Below are positions 37,082-44,649 of a stretch of 64,000 nt of DNA, piece after piece (the first letter of the stretch is position 1; each line of letters begins with the position of its first letter). The notes under the pieces were generated by a model that worked only from the letters and a program-made list of their open reading frames with translations, had not been told where the DNA came from and did not search any database. Made by a program: the position numbers and the translations under genes. Origin of the DNA: Winogradskyella bathintestinalis (GTDB taxonomy: Bacteria > Bacteroidota > Bacteroidia > Flavobacteriales > Flavobacteriaceae); contig NZ_JASDDK010000002.1 of the NCBI RefSeq assembly GCF_030407435.1, positions 218,702-282,701 of the forward strand, read 5' to 3'.

Positions 37082-37136
37082 TCTGAATTTATTTCCGTAA
37101 CACCACGCTTTTTATTATAAGAAAATTCCGGTTTCT

Positions 37137-37180
37137 ATGATATTTATCATAGTAAAAAGAGTCTTATAATACTACCTTTA
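37137..37180 (+). promoter_or_regulatory. FNR-type box and -7 element of the CBS-domain gene
   Basis: ATGATATTTATCAT (37137-37150) is a perfect palindrome with a 2-bp centre. It is centred 29.5 bp before TACCTTTA (37173-37180), one mismatch from TAnnTTTG. The distance is the same as at ccoI, ccoS, hemN and nirK. Confidence 0.78.
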
Positions 37181-37202
37181 ACATATAAAATTAAATGTTG
37201 AA

Positions 37203-37625
37203 ATGATGAACAGAAACACTCCCATATCAGAAATTATGACCAAGAAAATTATCGCTTTAGATAGAACCGATGATTTAGAAACAGCTGAAAAACTTTTCAA
37301 AAAACATAAGATAAGACACATTCCTGTGGTTACAGAAGATGCGATTATAGGCATGCTAAGTTATACAGATTTATTACGGATAAGTTTTGCCGAGTCTGTA
37401 AGCGACGATGGCAGAAATGTGGATACTGTGGTATATAATATGTTTACCATAGACCAAGTAATGGCTAAAAACTTAGTAACAATAAATATACATGCAACCA
37501 TACCAGAAGTTGCTAAAATACTCGCCGAGAAAGAGTTTCATGCATTGCCTGTAATTAATGATGGTGTTTTAGTTGGTATTGTAACAACCACAGATTTAAT
37601 AAATTATTTGATCAAACAATTTTGA
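37203..37625 (+). CDS. Tandem CBS-domain protein
   Basis: 140 residues: two CBS domains only (about 7-60 and 78-138), with MTKKIIALDRTDDLETAEKLF, RHIPVVTEDAIIGMLSYTDLL, MAKNLVTINIHATIPEVAKIL and HALPVINDGVLVGIVTTTDLI. Such stand-alone pairs bind adenine nucleotides and act as energy sensors. A FNR-like box upstream ties it to low-oxygen expression. The partner is unknown. Two adjacent ATGs (37203 and 37206) make the exact start ambiguous by one codon. Confidence 0.88.
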   Translation: MMNRNTPISEIMTKKIIALDRTDDLETAEKLFKKHKIRHIPVVTEDAIIGMLSYTDLLRISFAESVSDDGRNVDTVVYNMFTIDQVMAKNLVTINIHATIPEVAKILAEKEFHALPVINDGVLVGIVTTTDLINYLIKQF

Positions 37626-37685
37626 TTCACAGATCATAATACCCCAAAATAGTCAATTATAAAGGTAAATTTAATTAAGATGCTT

Positions 37686-37716
37686 TTGTCTTATTTAAGA
37701 ATATAATGTATCTTTG
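37686..37716 (+). promoter_or_regulatory. Promoter of the Rrf2-family gene
   Basis: TTG (37686-37688), a 20-bp spacer and TATCTTTG (37709-37716) fit the Bacteroidetes housekeeping promoter well. It is 22 bp upstream of the ATG. Confidence 0.7.
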
Positions 37717-37736
37717 TATCATAAAATAAAAATAAT

Positions 37737-38171
37737 ATGTTTTCAAAAGCTTGTGAATACGGTATTAAAGCATCAATATTTATTGCGATCAATTCGTCTG
37801 AAGGCAAGCGCGTTAGCACTAAGGAAATTTCCAAAGAGATAGACTCACCTGCGGCTTTTACAGCTAAAATTCTTCAAGATTTAGTTCGGAACGATATTAT
37901 ACAATCCGTACAAGGCGCCTATGGTGGTTTTGAAATTGAAAAGCCCAATATTTCATCCATTAAATTAGCGCAGATAGTGAATGCTATTGATGGTGATAAC
38001 ATATACAAAGGGTGTGGCTTAGGCTTACATGCTTGCGATGAAAATCATCCTTGTCCCGTACACGATAAGTTTAAAACCATTAGAGAAGAACTTAAAGCTA
38101 TGCTAGAAAACACGAATTTAGAACAATTGGCTTTAGATATTAAGTCTGGTGTTTCATTCTTAAAAATCTGA
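37737..38171 (+). CDS. Rrf2-family regulator, NsrR-like
   Basis: 144 residues. The winged helix (about 1-65) has STKEISKEIDSPAAFTAKILQDLVRNDII and the wing QGAYGGFEI. Three Cys (93, 100 and 106; spacing C-x6-C-x5-C) match the [Fe-S] ligand pattern of NsrR/IscR proteins. The next gene encodes RIC, a known NsrR target in other bacteria, followed by a membrane protein and hemerythrin, so an NO-sensing repressor is the best reading. IscR-type iron-sulfur homeostasis cannot be excluded. Confidence 0.85.
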   Translation: MFSKACEYGIKASIFIAINSSEGKRVSTKEISKEIDSPAAFTAKILQDLVRNDIIQSVQGAYGGFEIEKPNISSIKLAQIVNAIDGDNIYKGCGLGLHACDENHPCPVHDKFKTIREELKAMLENTNLEQLALDIKSGVSFLKI

Positions 38172-38197
38172 AAAAAATATTTTTTTAATTATAAATA

Positions 38198-38211
38198 GGA
38201 TGATTTTATCC
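38198..38211. promoter_or_regulatory. Candidate operator before ric
   Basis: GGATGATTTTATCC is a palindrome with 4-bp arms and a 6-bp centre, 24 bp before the ric ATG. It could be an Rrf2/NsrR site, but only one copy was found and the arms are short. Confidence 0.35.
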
Positions 38212-38234
38212 GACATAAAAAACAATTATAAATT

Positions 38235-38969
38235 ATGGAAACATTACAAGAAAACTCTCAAAAAGAAATAGGACAATATGTTGCAGACGACTTTAGAACC
38301 GCTGCTATTTTTTCAAAATATAAAATTGACTTTTGTTGCAATGGTAATAGATCCGTCTTTGAAGCTTGCGATAAAAAGGGAATTGATCCCAACCAGGTCT
38401 TAGACGAACTCGATACCCTTATACAAACTAAAACAGATCAATCTATTGATTATAACGCTTGGCCGATAGACCTTTTAGCTGAGTACATTGAAAAAAAACA
38501 TCATAGATATGTAGAGGAAAAAATTCCCGTTTTACGACAGTTTTTAGAAAAACTTTGTCGTGTTCACGGCGAACGTCATCCGGAGTTGTTTAAAATCAAT
38601 GAATTATTTACTGCCTCTGCTGGTGAATTAGCTTCGCACATGAAAAAAGAAGAACTTATCCTCTTCCCTTTCGTTAAAAAAATGGTAGAAGCTAAACTTG
38701 AAAATGGAGTGGTTCAATCTCCGCAGTTTGGAACGGTTGAAAATCCAATAGCTATGATGAAACATGAGCATGATACCGAAGGGGAACGCTTTAGACAAAT
38801 TGCAGAGCTTACCAATAACTATAACCCACCTGCTGACGCTTGCAACACCTACAAAGTCACCTTTGCAATGCTCGATGAATTTGAAAAAGATTTACATCTA
38901 CACATTCATTTAGAAAATAACATTTTGTTCCCAAAGGCGATAAAGTTAGAAGCACAGTTTGGTGCGTAA
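38235..38969 (+). CDS. ric: RIC family iron-sulfur cluster repair di-iron protein
   Basis: 244 residues. The N-terminal ScdA domain has IFSKYKIDFCCNGNRSVFEAC. The hemerythrin-like di-iron domain carries ligands in YIEKKHHRYVEEK, HGERHPELFKI, MKKEELILFPF, MMKHEHDTEGERF and LHIHLENNILFPKA. RIC (ScdA/YtfE) repairs iron-sulfur clusters damaged by NO or oxidants. It lies 63 bp after the NsrR-like gene and may share its transcript. Nitrite reductase is encoded 6 kb away, a plausible NO source. Confidence 0.94.
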   Translation: METLQENSQKEIGQYVADDFRTAAIFSKYKIDFCCNGNRSVFEACDKKGIDPNQVLDELDTLIQTKTDQSIDYNAWPIDLLAEYIEKKHHRYVEEKIPVLRQFLEKLCRVHGERHPELFKINELFTASAGELASHMKKEELILFPFVKKMVEAKLENGVVQSPQFGTVENPIAMMKHEHDTEGERFRQIAELTNNYNPPADACNTYKVTFAMLDEFEKDLHLHIHLENNILFPKAIKLEAQFGA

Positions 38970-39008
38970 TAATCTAATTAAATAATTTTAAAATCACATT
39001 AAAAACTT

Positions 39009-39080
39009 TTGTCATATTGAGCACAATCGATTAGCTATAGCGCCATTTCCATGGTATTAGATCGGTGCTCAATATGACAA
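39009..39080. repeat. Stem-loop element with perfect 16-bp arms
   Basis: TTGTCATATTGAGCAC (39009-39024) and its exact complement at 39065-39080 enclose a 40-nt loop; the right arm is followed by TTATTTTTT. It resembles the TCATATTGAGC-type dispersed repeat seen in flavobacteria and could also terminate ric transcription. Confidence 0.65.
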
Positions 39081-39154
39081 TTATTTTTTACTAAATGGTT
39101 TTATTCGTTTATTTTTATTTAAGTTACTATAACTAGGAATTGAAAATCTCGCTA

Positions 39155-40348
39155 ATGTCAAAAAAATTAGTTGTTATATGTTTAATTAATTTTCTTATCG
39201 CAGCCCTAATGGGATTAGCATTACGTTTTTCTTTTTTAGATTCCATAGGCATAAATTATAGATTTCTTACACATGCTCACTCTCATGTTGCAATGTTGGG
39301 TTGGGTTTATCTCATGCTATTTACACTTTTTGTTCACTATTTTATTCCTCATAAAACCAAAATTTTTAACCGTTTATTTTGGTTAACTGAGTTTGCTGTT
39401 GTTGGTATGATGATTAGTTTTCCTATTCAAGGCTATGCAGCGATTTCCATATCATTTTCATCCTTACATATTTTTTGTAGTTATTACTTTGTTTTTCTCA
39501 TCTGGAAACATCATCAAATTAAATCTGTGGTTACTAGAAAATTGCTAAAAACGTCACTGGTATTTATGGTTTTATCTACCATAGGCGTTTGGTGTTTAGG
39601 TCCTGCGGTTTCTATGCTTGGCCCAACCTCAGCATTATATCAGATTGCTATTCAGTTCTTCTTACACTTTCAATTTAACGGATGGTTTTTAATTGCGGTT
39701 ATGGCTATTTTTTTTCACCTTTTAAAAATTCCATACTCTAAACGTTTTAGAAATTTTTACATTGTATTGGTATTATCAACTTTGCTGACCTTTGCATTAC
39801 CAATACAGTGGTTTGCACTTCACGATGCTTTAATATGGATCAATGCTATTGGTATTATTATGCAAGTTATAGCACTGTTTATATTTTATAAATTAATAAA
39901 TCCTAAGTTTAAGCACGTCGTAAAACAAGAAACACATCTAGTAATTGTAATGTACAGTTTTGCTTTATTTTGCTTTGCTGTCAAAATTTTATTCCAATTA
40001 TTGTCGATTCTACCCGAATTTTCACAAACTGTTTACAACCATCGTAACTTTATAATTGGTTTTATTCACCTTTTAATGTTAGGAGTCATTTCTGGATTCC
40101 TATTGTCTTTTATATTAAAAAGCAAATTCATTCAACAAAAAAGATCATTATATATTGGTATTTATAGCTTCCTTATTGGTTTTATATTAACTGAATTACT
40201 TTTAGTTATACAAGGCTCCATGTTCTATTTTGGACGCGGAATCCTTACCAACTATTATCAATTATTATTCTTATTTAGCCTCTTTTTACCATTGGGTATC
40301 TTCTTTATTTTATTTAACATAATTAAAAACAAAATTTATGCAACCTAA
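39155..40348 (+). CDS. Polytopic membrane protein with HAHSH motif, linked to NO stress genes
   Basis: 397 residues from the ATG at 39155 (a TTG 15 bp upstream is less likely). About ten to eleven membrane helices. Conserved-looking His clusters sit in or near helices: THAHSHVAMLGWVYL (about 35-50), SLHIFCSYYF, FFLHFQFNGWFLIA and YNHRNFIIGFIHLLMLGVISG. The pattern is reminiscent of heme-copper oxidase subunit I or of NnrS heme-copper membrane proteins, but no family could be fixed with confidence. It sits between ric and a hemerythrin gene that overlaps its 3' end by 11 bp, so a role in NO or O2 handling is inferred. Confidence 0.7.
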   Translation: MSKKLVVICLINFLIAALMGLALRFSFLDSIGINYRFLTHAHSHVAMLGWVYLMLFTLFVHYFIPHKTKIFNRLFWLTEFAVVGMMISFPIQGYAAISISFSSLHIFCSYYFVFLIWKHHQIKSVVTRKLLKTSLVFMVLSTIGVWCLGPAVSMLGPTSALYQIAIQFFLHFQFNGWFLIAVMAIFFHLLKIPYSKRFRNFYIVLVLSTLLTFALPIQWFALHDALIWINAIGIIMQVIALFIFYKLINPKFKHVVKQETHLVIVMYSFALFCFAVKILFQLLSILPEFSQTVYNHRNFIIGFIHLLMLGVISGFLLSFILKSKFIQQKRSLYIGIYSFLIGFILTELLLVIQGSMFYFGRGILTNYYQLLFLFSLFLPLGIFFILFNIIKNKIYAT

Positions 40349-40799
40349 ACCTCAAAAACGACATAAAGCTTTACAACCTTTAAGCAGAGAACATCATCAT
40401 GGATTACTATTATCTTGGAAAATCAGAGCCGGATTTAACAAAGAAATTAATCCAAAACGCATTAGAGTGTATGCTGATTGGTTTTTTGAAAATCATCTAA
40501 TTCCACATTTTAAAATGGAAGAACAGCACATTTTCCCCATTTTAGATTCTAACCATGAATTAGTAAAACGAGCTTTAGCGGATCATAGGCGATTAAAGCG
40601 TTTATTTGAAGAACGTGAAGATGATACTAAAATTTTAAATAAAATTGAAGAAGAATTGGATCAACACATCAGATTTGAAGAACGTGTGCTCTTTCCTGAA
40701 ATTCAGAAAGTAGCAACAGAAGAAGAATTTCTTCAAATTGAAAAAATCCATCAACCTGAAAAATTTATCGATAAGGAAGACGATTTATTTTGGACCTAA
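40338..40799 (+). CDS. Hemerythrin-domain protein
   Basis: 153 residues. Di-iron ligand motifs of an HHE/hemerythrin fold are SREHHHGLLLSWKIR, HLIPHFKMEEQHIFPIL, ALADHRRLKRLFEE and LDQHIRFEERVLFPEI. It binds O2 or NO, or serves as an iron sensor; the cytosolic form without other domains suggests a small-molecule binding or repair role. It overlaps the preceding membrane protein gene by 11 bp, so the two are translationally coupled. It belongs with the Rrf2-ric group. Confidence 0.88.
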   Translation: MQPKPQKRHKALQPLSREHHHGLLLSWKIRAGFNKEINPKRIRVYADWFFENHLIPHFKMEEQHIFPILDSNHELVKRALADHRRLKRLFEEREDDTKILNKIEEELDQHIRFEERVLFPEIQKVATEEEFLQIEKIHQPEKFIDKEDDLFWT

Positions 40800-40816
40800 T
40801 TTACAACTATCTTAAA

Positions 40817-40860
40817 CTAATATTCATCAAAATATTAACCAGTTACAATCATTAACTTTA
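40817..40860 (+). promoter_or_regulatory. Degenerate FNR-like box and -7 element before the flavin-binding pseudogene
   Basis: CTAATATTCATCAA (40817-40830) matches the box consensus at 10 of 14 positions. It is centred 29.5 bp before TAACTTTA (40853-40860), the same spacing as the five better sites. It may be a decayed site attached to a decayed gene. Confidence 0.35.
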
Positions 40861-40884
40861 GTCAATTCAATAAAATCCAAAGTT

Positions 40885-41334
40885 ATGATTAGCACGTTAA
40901 TGGATAGAGCCTCTAAACTTTTATTACAGAAAAATTAAATTGGTCATTTAGTCTATATATACAAAAATCAACCTTTTGTTGTTCCTATAACCTATTTTTA
41001 TACGGATCATAAAATTATTTGTTATTCTGGAAAAGGTTATAAGATAAATGCTCTCCGTAAATGCAATTCTGTAGCGTTAGAAGTCTCTGAAATAACAAAT
41101 TTACATATATGGAAATCCGATGTGGTACACGGGAAATATCAAGAGCTTAAGGGCAGTACGGCTAAAGCTCTATTGCATACCTTTTCATTGGGAGTGAAAG
41201 ACGTTATTATGCAAAAGGAATTATGAGATCTCGATTTTATAAGTTAGTTTTCAGCACGCATTGGTAGTGCGAATAGCGCTGTTGTTTTTATAATACATAT
41301 CGAATACATTACGGGTAAAAAAAGACGGTACTAA
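40885..41334 (+). pseudogene. Pyridoxamine 5'-phosphate oxidase-like flavin-binding protein, three in-frame stops
   Basis: A single uninterrupted frame of 150 codons contains TAA at 40936, TGA at 41224 and TAG at 41245, with no frameshift. Translation gives MISTLMDRASKLLLQKN-stop-IGHLVYIYKNQPFVVPITYFYT, YSGKGYKINALRKCNSVALEV, HGKYQELKG and, near the end, FSARIGSANSAVVFIIHIE and ITGKKRRY. This matches the small FMN-binding split-barrel proteins common in flavobacteria. The first stop stands where the family has Tyr. The last four bases overlap the 3' end of the opposite-strand lipoprotein gene. This explains the otherwise empty 40800-41330 gap. Confidence 0.85.
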
Positions 41335-41768
41335 TTGTATTTAAAATGACTAAAATACTGATCCGTTAACCTCTGTAATTTTTTAATACTTCTATTAAAC
41401 TCAATCTCGGTTTGCTCTTCTTTAATAGCAGAAATTTCCTCGAGTATGGGTAATAGTACTATGTGCAACTGGTCGTGCGGTTTACCTTTCATATCACAAT
41501 TTTTAATAATAAAACTGGTCTCTTTAGAAAGAGCGTCACTTAGAATAATTGCATTGGAATAAGTTTCCCTGTTTAAAATAGAGGCAATACGTTTCATGCT
41601 ATGATGTGTTTCTAGGTTAGCATTCCATTTTATTCCATTATTTAATTTCAATTGATTGTTTGTAGTAGCGTTTACTTCAGTTTCTACCACAGTATGTTTA
41701 GATTTATTGTTATCAGTTTTACAGCTCATAACCAAAACCAAAAGTAGTATTGTGACTATTGTTTTCAT
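41331..41768 (-). CDS. Lipoprotein of the nitrite reductase cluster, unknown function
   Basis: 145 residues. A lipobox (LVMSC, Cys16) marks it as a lipoprotein. The mature part is Lys/Asn-rich, then helical (MKRIASILNRETYSNAIILSDALSKET and a long C-terminal helix EISAIKEEQTEIEFNRSIKKLQRLTDQYF). No family was recognised. It is 17 bp downstream of the porin gene and is the last gene of the leftward nir cluster, so it probably functions with it. Its last codons overlap a pseudogene on the other strand. Confidence 0.7.
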   Translation of the reverse strand: MKTIVTILLLVLVMSCKTDNNKSKHTVVETEVNATTNNQLKLNNGIKWNANLETHHSMKRIASILNRETYSNAIILSDALSKETSFIIKNCDMKGKPHDQLHIVLLPILEEISAIKEEQTEIEFNRSIKKLQRLTDQYFSHFKYN

Positions 41769-41785
41769 ATTAAATTGTATTTATT

Positions 41786-43039
41786 TCAAAAAACGGTTTT
41801 AAATAAACTAGGCTTAACAGTTATCATTAACCAAGCCCAATTATTAATATTATCCTTATTTCCTGCCTTTAAAACTTCCATGGTATTTGTTGCAAATAAT
41901 TGTGAATAGCCTGCGTTAAAACTGATATCTTTGGTCCATTTATATCCCAAGACCACATCTAATTCAGTTCCTAAATAATGATCCAGTTCTTCAGCTGAAG
42001 CACCAATTACAGACGCGGCAGATAAAAATATATGTGGTTCTATTTTGGCAGAAAACTTATCTTTCTGATAGCTTAAACTCGCATTTACATCTATTAAACC
42101 TACAGAGTTTATATGGTTACCAACATAGAAAAAATCCATTAAACCATTAAATTTATGGTTGGTACCAAACCATGGGTTGAAGGATTTAAATTCACCTTCT
42201 CTGGTATTCATATCGGTACCAGAAAGATACTCTGCACCTAAACCTGTTTTAAACTTATCGTTAATTTCGTAAAGCACATTTGCAGCAAAATTAAAAGCCA
42301 TCAAATCGGTATTTGCTATTTCTCCTGTTTGAAAATAGATTGACGCATCAGCACTAAATTTATTTTTACCAAAGGTAATTCTAGAACCTATAGTTTGGTT
42401 GTAATCTACTTTTTGCTCGTTATTTTCGTCAATATATGTTAAGCCATTATTTAACAATAGAACACTTAAGCCGAAAGCGTTAACATTGGTATGATACCAT
42501 ACGTATTGGAAAGCTTTATAATTATTAACCGTATAATCTTCATCAAATAAAGTTTCCGCATTTTCGTTCATTGCTAAACCAAGATCTAAACGATTATTTT
42601 TATTTGGTTTAAAACTTACGACCAATGCATCATGGCTTCTGGCTTGCTGTGCCCAACCCACATTCCCAAATATTCTTTGATCGTCGTAAACAAGTTCTTG
42701 CCTCCCTAATTTTAAGGAAAAATTGGGTTTTAAATGTAGTTCTGCCCAAGCTTCGTGAAGCGCAATTCCGTTTTGATCTGAAGAGGATAATGTAGCCACA
42801 TCTCCCCATACTCTCACATTCTGAAATGTAACGTAAGCAGTTAATTTTTCGCTTTGGTAACCTAAGTTAATTCGTGTACGCTGCGATATAAACGATGCAG
42901 CTTCAACATCTTCTGGTATTAGAGTTTTATAGCCATGTCTATATTCAAAGCGTGGTCTTAATTCTGTTGAAATTTCAAATTCTTGTGCATAAGAACTCAA
43001 TACAATGCCCAAGCATAGGATTGTTAAAATTGCTTTCAT
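41786..43039 (-). CDS. Outer-membrane beta-barrel porin (alginate export-like)
   Basis: 417 residues with a signal peptide (ILCLGIVLSSYAQ). The sequence is made of alternating beta strands, with ELRPRFEYRHGY, FISQRTRINLGYQSEKLTAYVTFQNVRVWGD, LHEAWAELHLKPNFSLKLGRQELVYDDQRIFG and a C-terminal strand ending TVF. These are hallmarks of the alginate-export/AlgE-like porin group (about 18 strands). In this setting it may admit nitrite or metal ions; substrate is inferred only from position. The 105-bp gap before it contains a small CCTGC-aa-GCAGG hairpin (43050-43061) but no clear promoter. Confidence 0.82.
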   Translation of the reverse strand: MKAILTILCLGIVLSSYAQEFEISTELRPRFEYRHGYKTLIPEDVEAASFISQRTRINLGYQSEKLTAYVTFQNVRVWGDVATLSSSDQNGIALHEAWAELHLKPNFSLKLGRQELVYDDQRIFGNVGWAQQARSHDALVVSFKPNKNNRLDLGLAMNENAETLFDEDYTVNNYKAFQYVWYHTNVNAFGLSVLLLNNGLTYIDENNEQKVDYNQTIGSRITFGKNKFSADASIYFQTGEIANTDLMAFNFAANVLYEINDKFKTGLGAEYLSGTDMNTREGEFKSFNPWFGTNHKFNGLMDFFYVGNHINSVGLIDVNASLSYQKDKFSAKIEPHIFLSAASVIGASAEELDHYLGTELDVVLGYKWTKDISFNAGYSQLFATNTMEVLKAGNKDNINNWAWLMITVKPSLFKTVF

Positions 43040-43144
43040 GTTTATACTCCCTGCAAGCAGGAACCTCCTTGGTTTAGTTAAAATTTAATGACGCCTATCA
43101 GGGTTAGAAACCGAATACATTGTTTTTTTCGAGCGGTAGGCTGT

Positions 43145-43864
43145 TTATTCAGTTAGCTTTAGTATAGTTTCTATAGTTTCTTTATTATCTACTCCTAAGC
43201 CTTCTTGCTGATGTACTAATTCTCCACCAGCATTAAACACGCTTATGATGTTTGAATGCGAAAAATCTATCGGTGAAATTTCTTTGTATTTTACAGATAA
43301 TACATTTGCAAATTCTCGTACGCCACTTTCTGTACCTTGTAAAAAAGTCCAATGAGCATCGTTCATCTGATTTTCTATAGCAAATGCTTTTAAGCGTTTT
43401 GGAGTATCAATATCTGGGTCAATACTTACTAAAGCAAATTGTAGATTTTTTAGTCGCTCTTCAGGAATTTCAGCCTCAATATTACGCATATCGGCCACTA
43501 ATCTTGGGCAAGCTGCTTTGCAAGAAGTGTAAATCATAACTATGACTAATGTTTTTCCTTTTAGTTCTTCAAGTTGAATTTTATCACCCTCTTCTGTATG
43601 CCATTTGCTCGTTAAATTAAAAATTGATGTTTCTGAAATTTCACCTGTAGATTCTAATTTTGAAGTGTTTTCAACTGGCCTTAAATCCATTTTACAAATT
43701 GGGCAACTGCCTTCATTTTTATAAACTTTATCTCCCTCACATTCCATAGGACATTGATATGCTACCAAGTATTTCTGGGAATTTTTGGTTTTATCTGAAT
43801 TGCATGACGTCGTAACTACACACAATATTAAAACGGATACTACTATTTTAAAATATGTCATCAT
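43145..43864 (-). CDS. SCO-family copper chaperone with N-terminal heavy-metal-binding domain
   Basis: 239 residues. Lipobox TTSC (Cys21). A short metal-binding module (about 35-65) has CPMEC and CPIC motifs in YQCPMECEGDKVYKN and GSCPICKMDLRPV. The thioredoxin-like SCO domain (about 80-239) has the Cu-ligand pair Cys115 and Cys119 (SCKAAC) and His203. SCO proteins deliver Cu or reduce Cu-site thiols. Gene order places it with NirK, whose type 1 or type 2 Cu sites it may load; the cbb3 oxidase is another possible client. Confidence 0.9.
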   Translation of the reverse strand: MMTYFKIVVSVLILCVVTTSCNSDKTKNSQKYLVAYQCPMECEGDKVYKNEGSCPICKMDLRPVENTSKLESTGEISETSIFNLTSKWHTEEGDKIQLEELKGKTLVIVMIYTSCKAACPRLVADMRNIEAEIPEERLKNLQFALVSIDPDIDTPKRLKAFAIENQMNDAHWTFLQGTESGVREFANVLSVKYKEISPIDFSHSNIISVFNAGGELVHQQEGLGVDNKETIETILKLTE

Positions 43865-43869
43865 TTAAC

Positions 43870-44640
43870 TTATTTAATATCTTTAACACAACGAAAGCCT
43901 AAATTTTTCATTGAATATTTAGCCTCTAAACTTCCTCTGATAGCATACCGCATAAATGCCGCATAATTCATTAAGTCTGTGGCATTAACCGCTGCACTTC
44001 CGCAAAAGAGGTTGCTATCTTTATCTACATCTTTTCGTGATTCTCCTGTAATTAAAACGGAATTAAAATCTAAAGTCCATTCCCAAAATAAGCCATGTAA
44101 ATCGTAAACTCCCCAAACATTTTTTGGTGATTCACCAACACGATTATCTTTTGTTTTTGGAGCTTCATACCAGGCTAAAATTTGAGCGTTATAGGTCGGT
44201 TTTACACGTGCATCTTTAGTACTTTCGTCTGCCATGGCAACATATTCCCATTCGTCTACCGTTGGTAACCGTTTATTTTGGCATTCGCAGTACGCTTTTG
44301 CTGCGAACCATGAAACATAATTGATCGGACTTTGAGGGTGGATAGAATCATTAGTTTCTAAATCATTTTTCCAATTAGATAAATAGGTCCTGTCGGTAAA
44401 TAATTTTAGTGCATTAGATTTTCTCCATTTTGGATATTTTTCAACAAACATCTCATACTCTTGTGAAGTCACAGGATAAATATCCATTTTAAAATCCTTA
44501 ACTTCTACAACTGTGGAGTCTCGTCCATATAAAGGTATGTAACGACTGCCTTCAATGAGAACCATATCTTCAGCTTGTCCAAACAAAGGTGATTGAACCA
44601 TTACACACATTATGAACAAACTAAAGAATTTAGTTTTCAT
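43870..44640 (-). CDS. nirV: SUMF1/formylglycine-generating enzyme-like protein (NirV-like)
   Basis: 256 residues with a signal peptide (LFIMCVMVQSPLFGQ). The FGE-sulfatase fold is shown by MVLIEGSRYIPLYGRDS, FKMDIYPVTSQEYEMFV, PINYVSWFAAKAYCECQNKRLPTVDEWEYVA and GVYDLHGLFWEWTLDF, ending RGSLEAKYSMKNLGFRCVKD. Copper nitrite reductase genes are often accompanied by such a protein, called NirV, of unknown activity. It lies 9 bp after nirK and 5 bp before the SCO gene. The catalytic Cys pair of true FGE is not evident. Confidence 0.82.
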   Translation of the reverse strand: MKTKFFSLFIMCVMVQSPLFGQAEDMVLIEGSRYIPLYGRDSTVVEVKDFKMDIYPVTSQEYEMFVEKYPKWRKSNALKLFTDRTYLSNWKNDLETNDSIHPQSPINYVSWFAAKAYCECQNKRLPTVDEWEYVAMADESTKDARVKPTYNAQILAWYEAPKTKDNRVGESPKNVWGVYDLHGLFWEWTLDFNSVLITGESRKDVDKDSNLFCGSAAVNATDLMNYAAFMRYAIRGSLEAKYSMKNLGFRCVKDIK

Positions 44641-44649
44641 TATATACTG

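Noticed and set aside
37137..37150. The perfect palindrome as terminator of the preceding cbb3 unit
   Set aside because: No T-tract follows it, and it recurs with fixed spacing before other promoters.
40936..41247. Possible stop-codon recoding, since two pseudogenes have TAA where Tyr is expected
   Set aside because: Other genes end normally at TAA, the other stops and frameshifts differ in kind, and no recoding signal was seen; independent decay is simpler.
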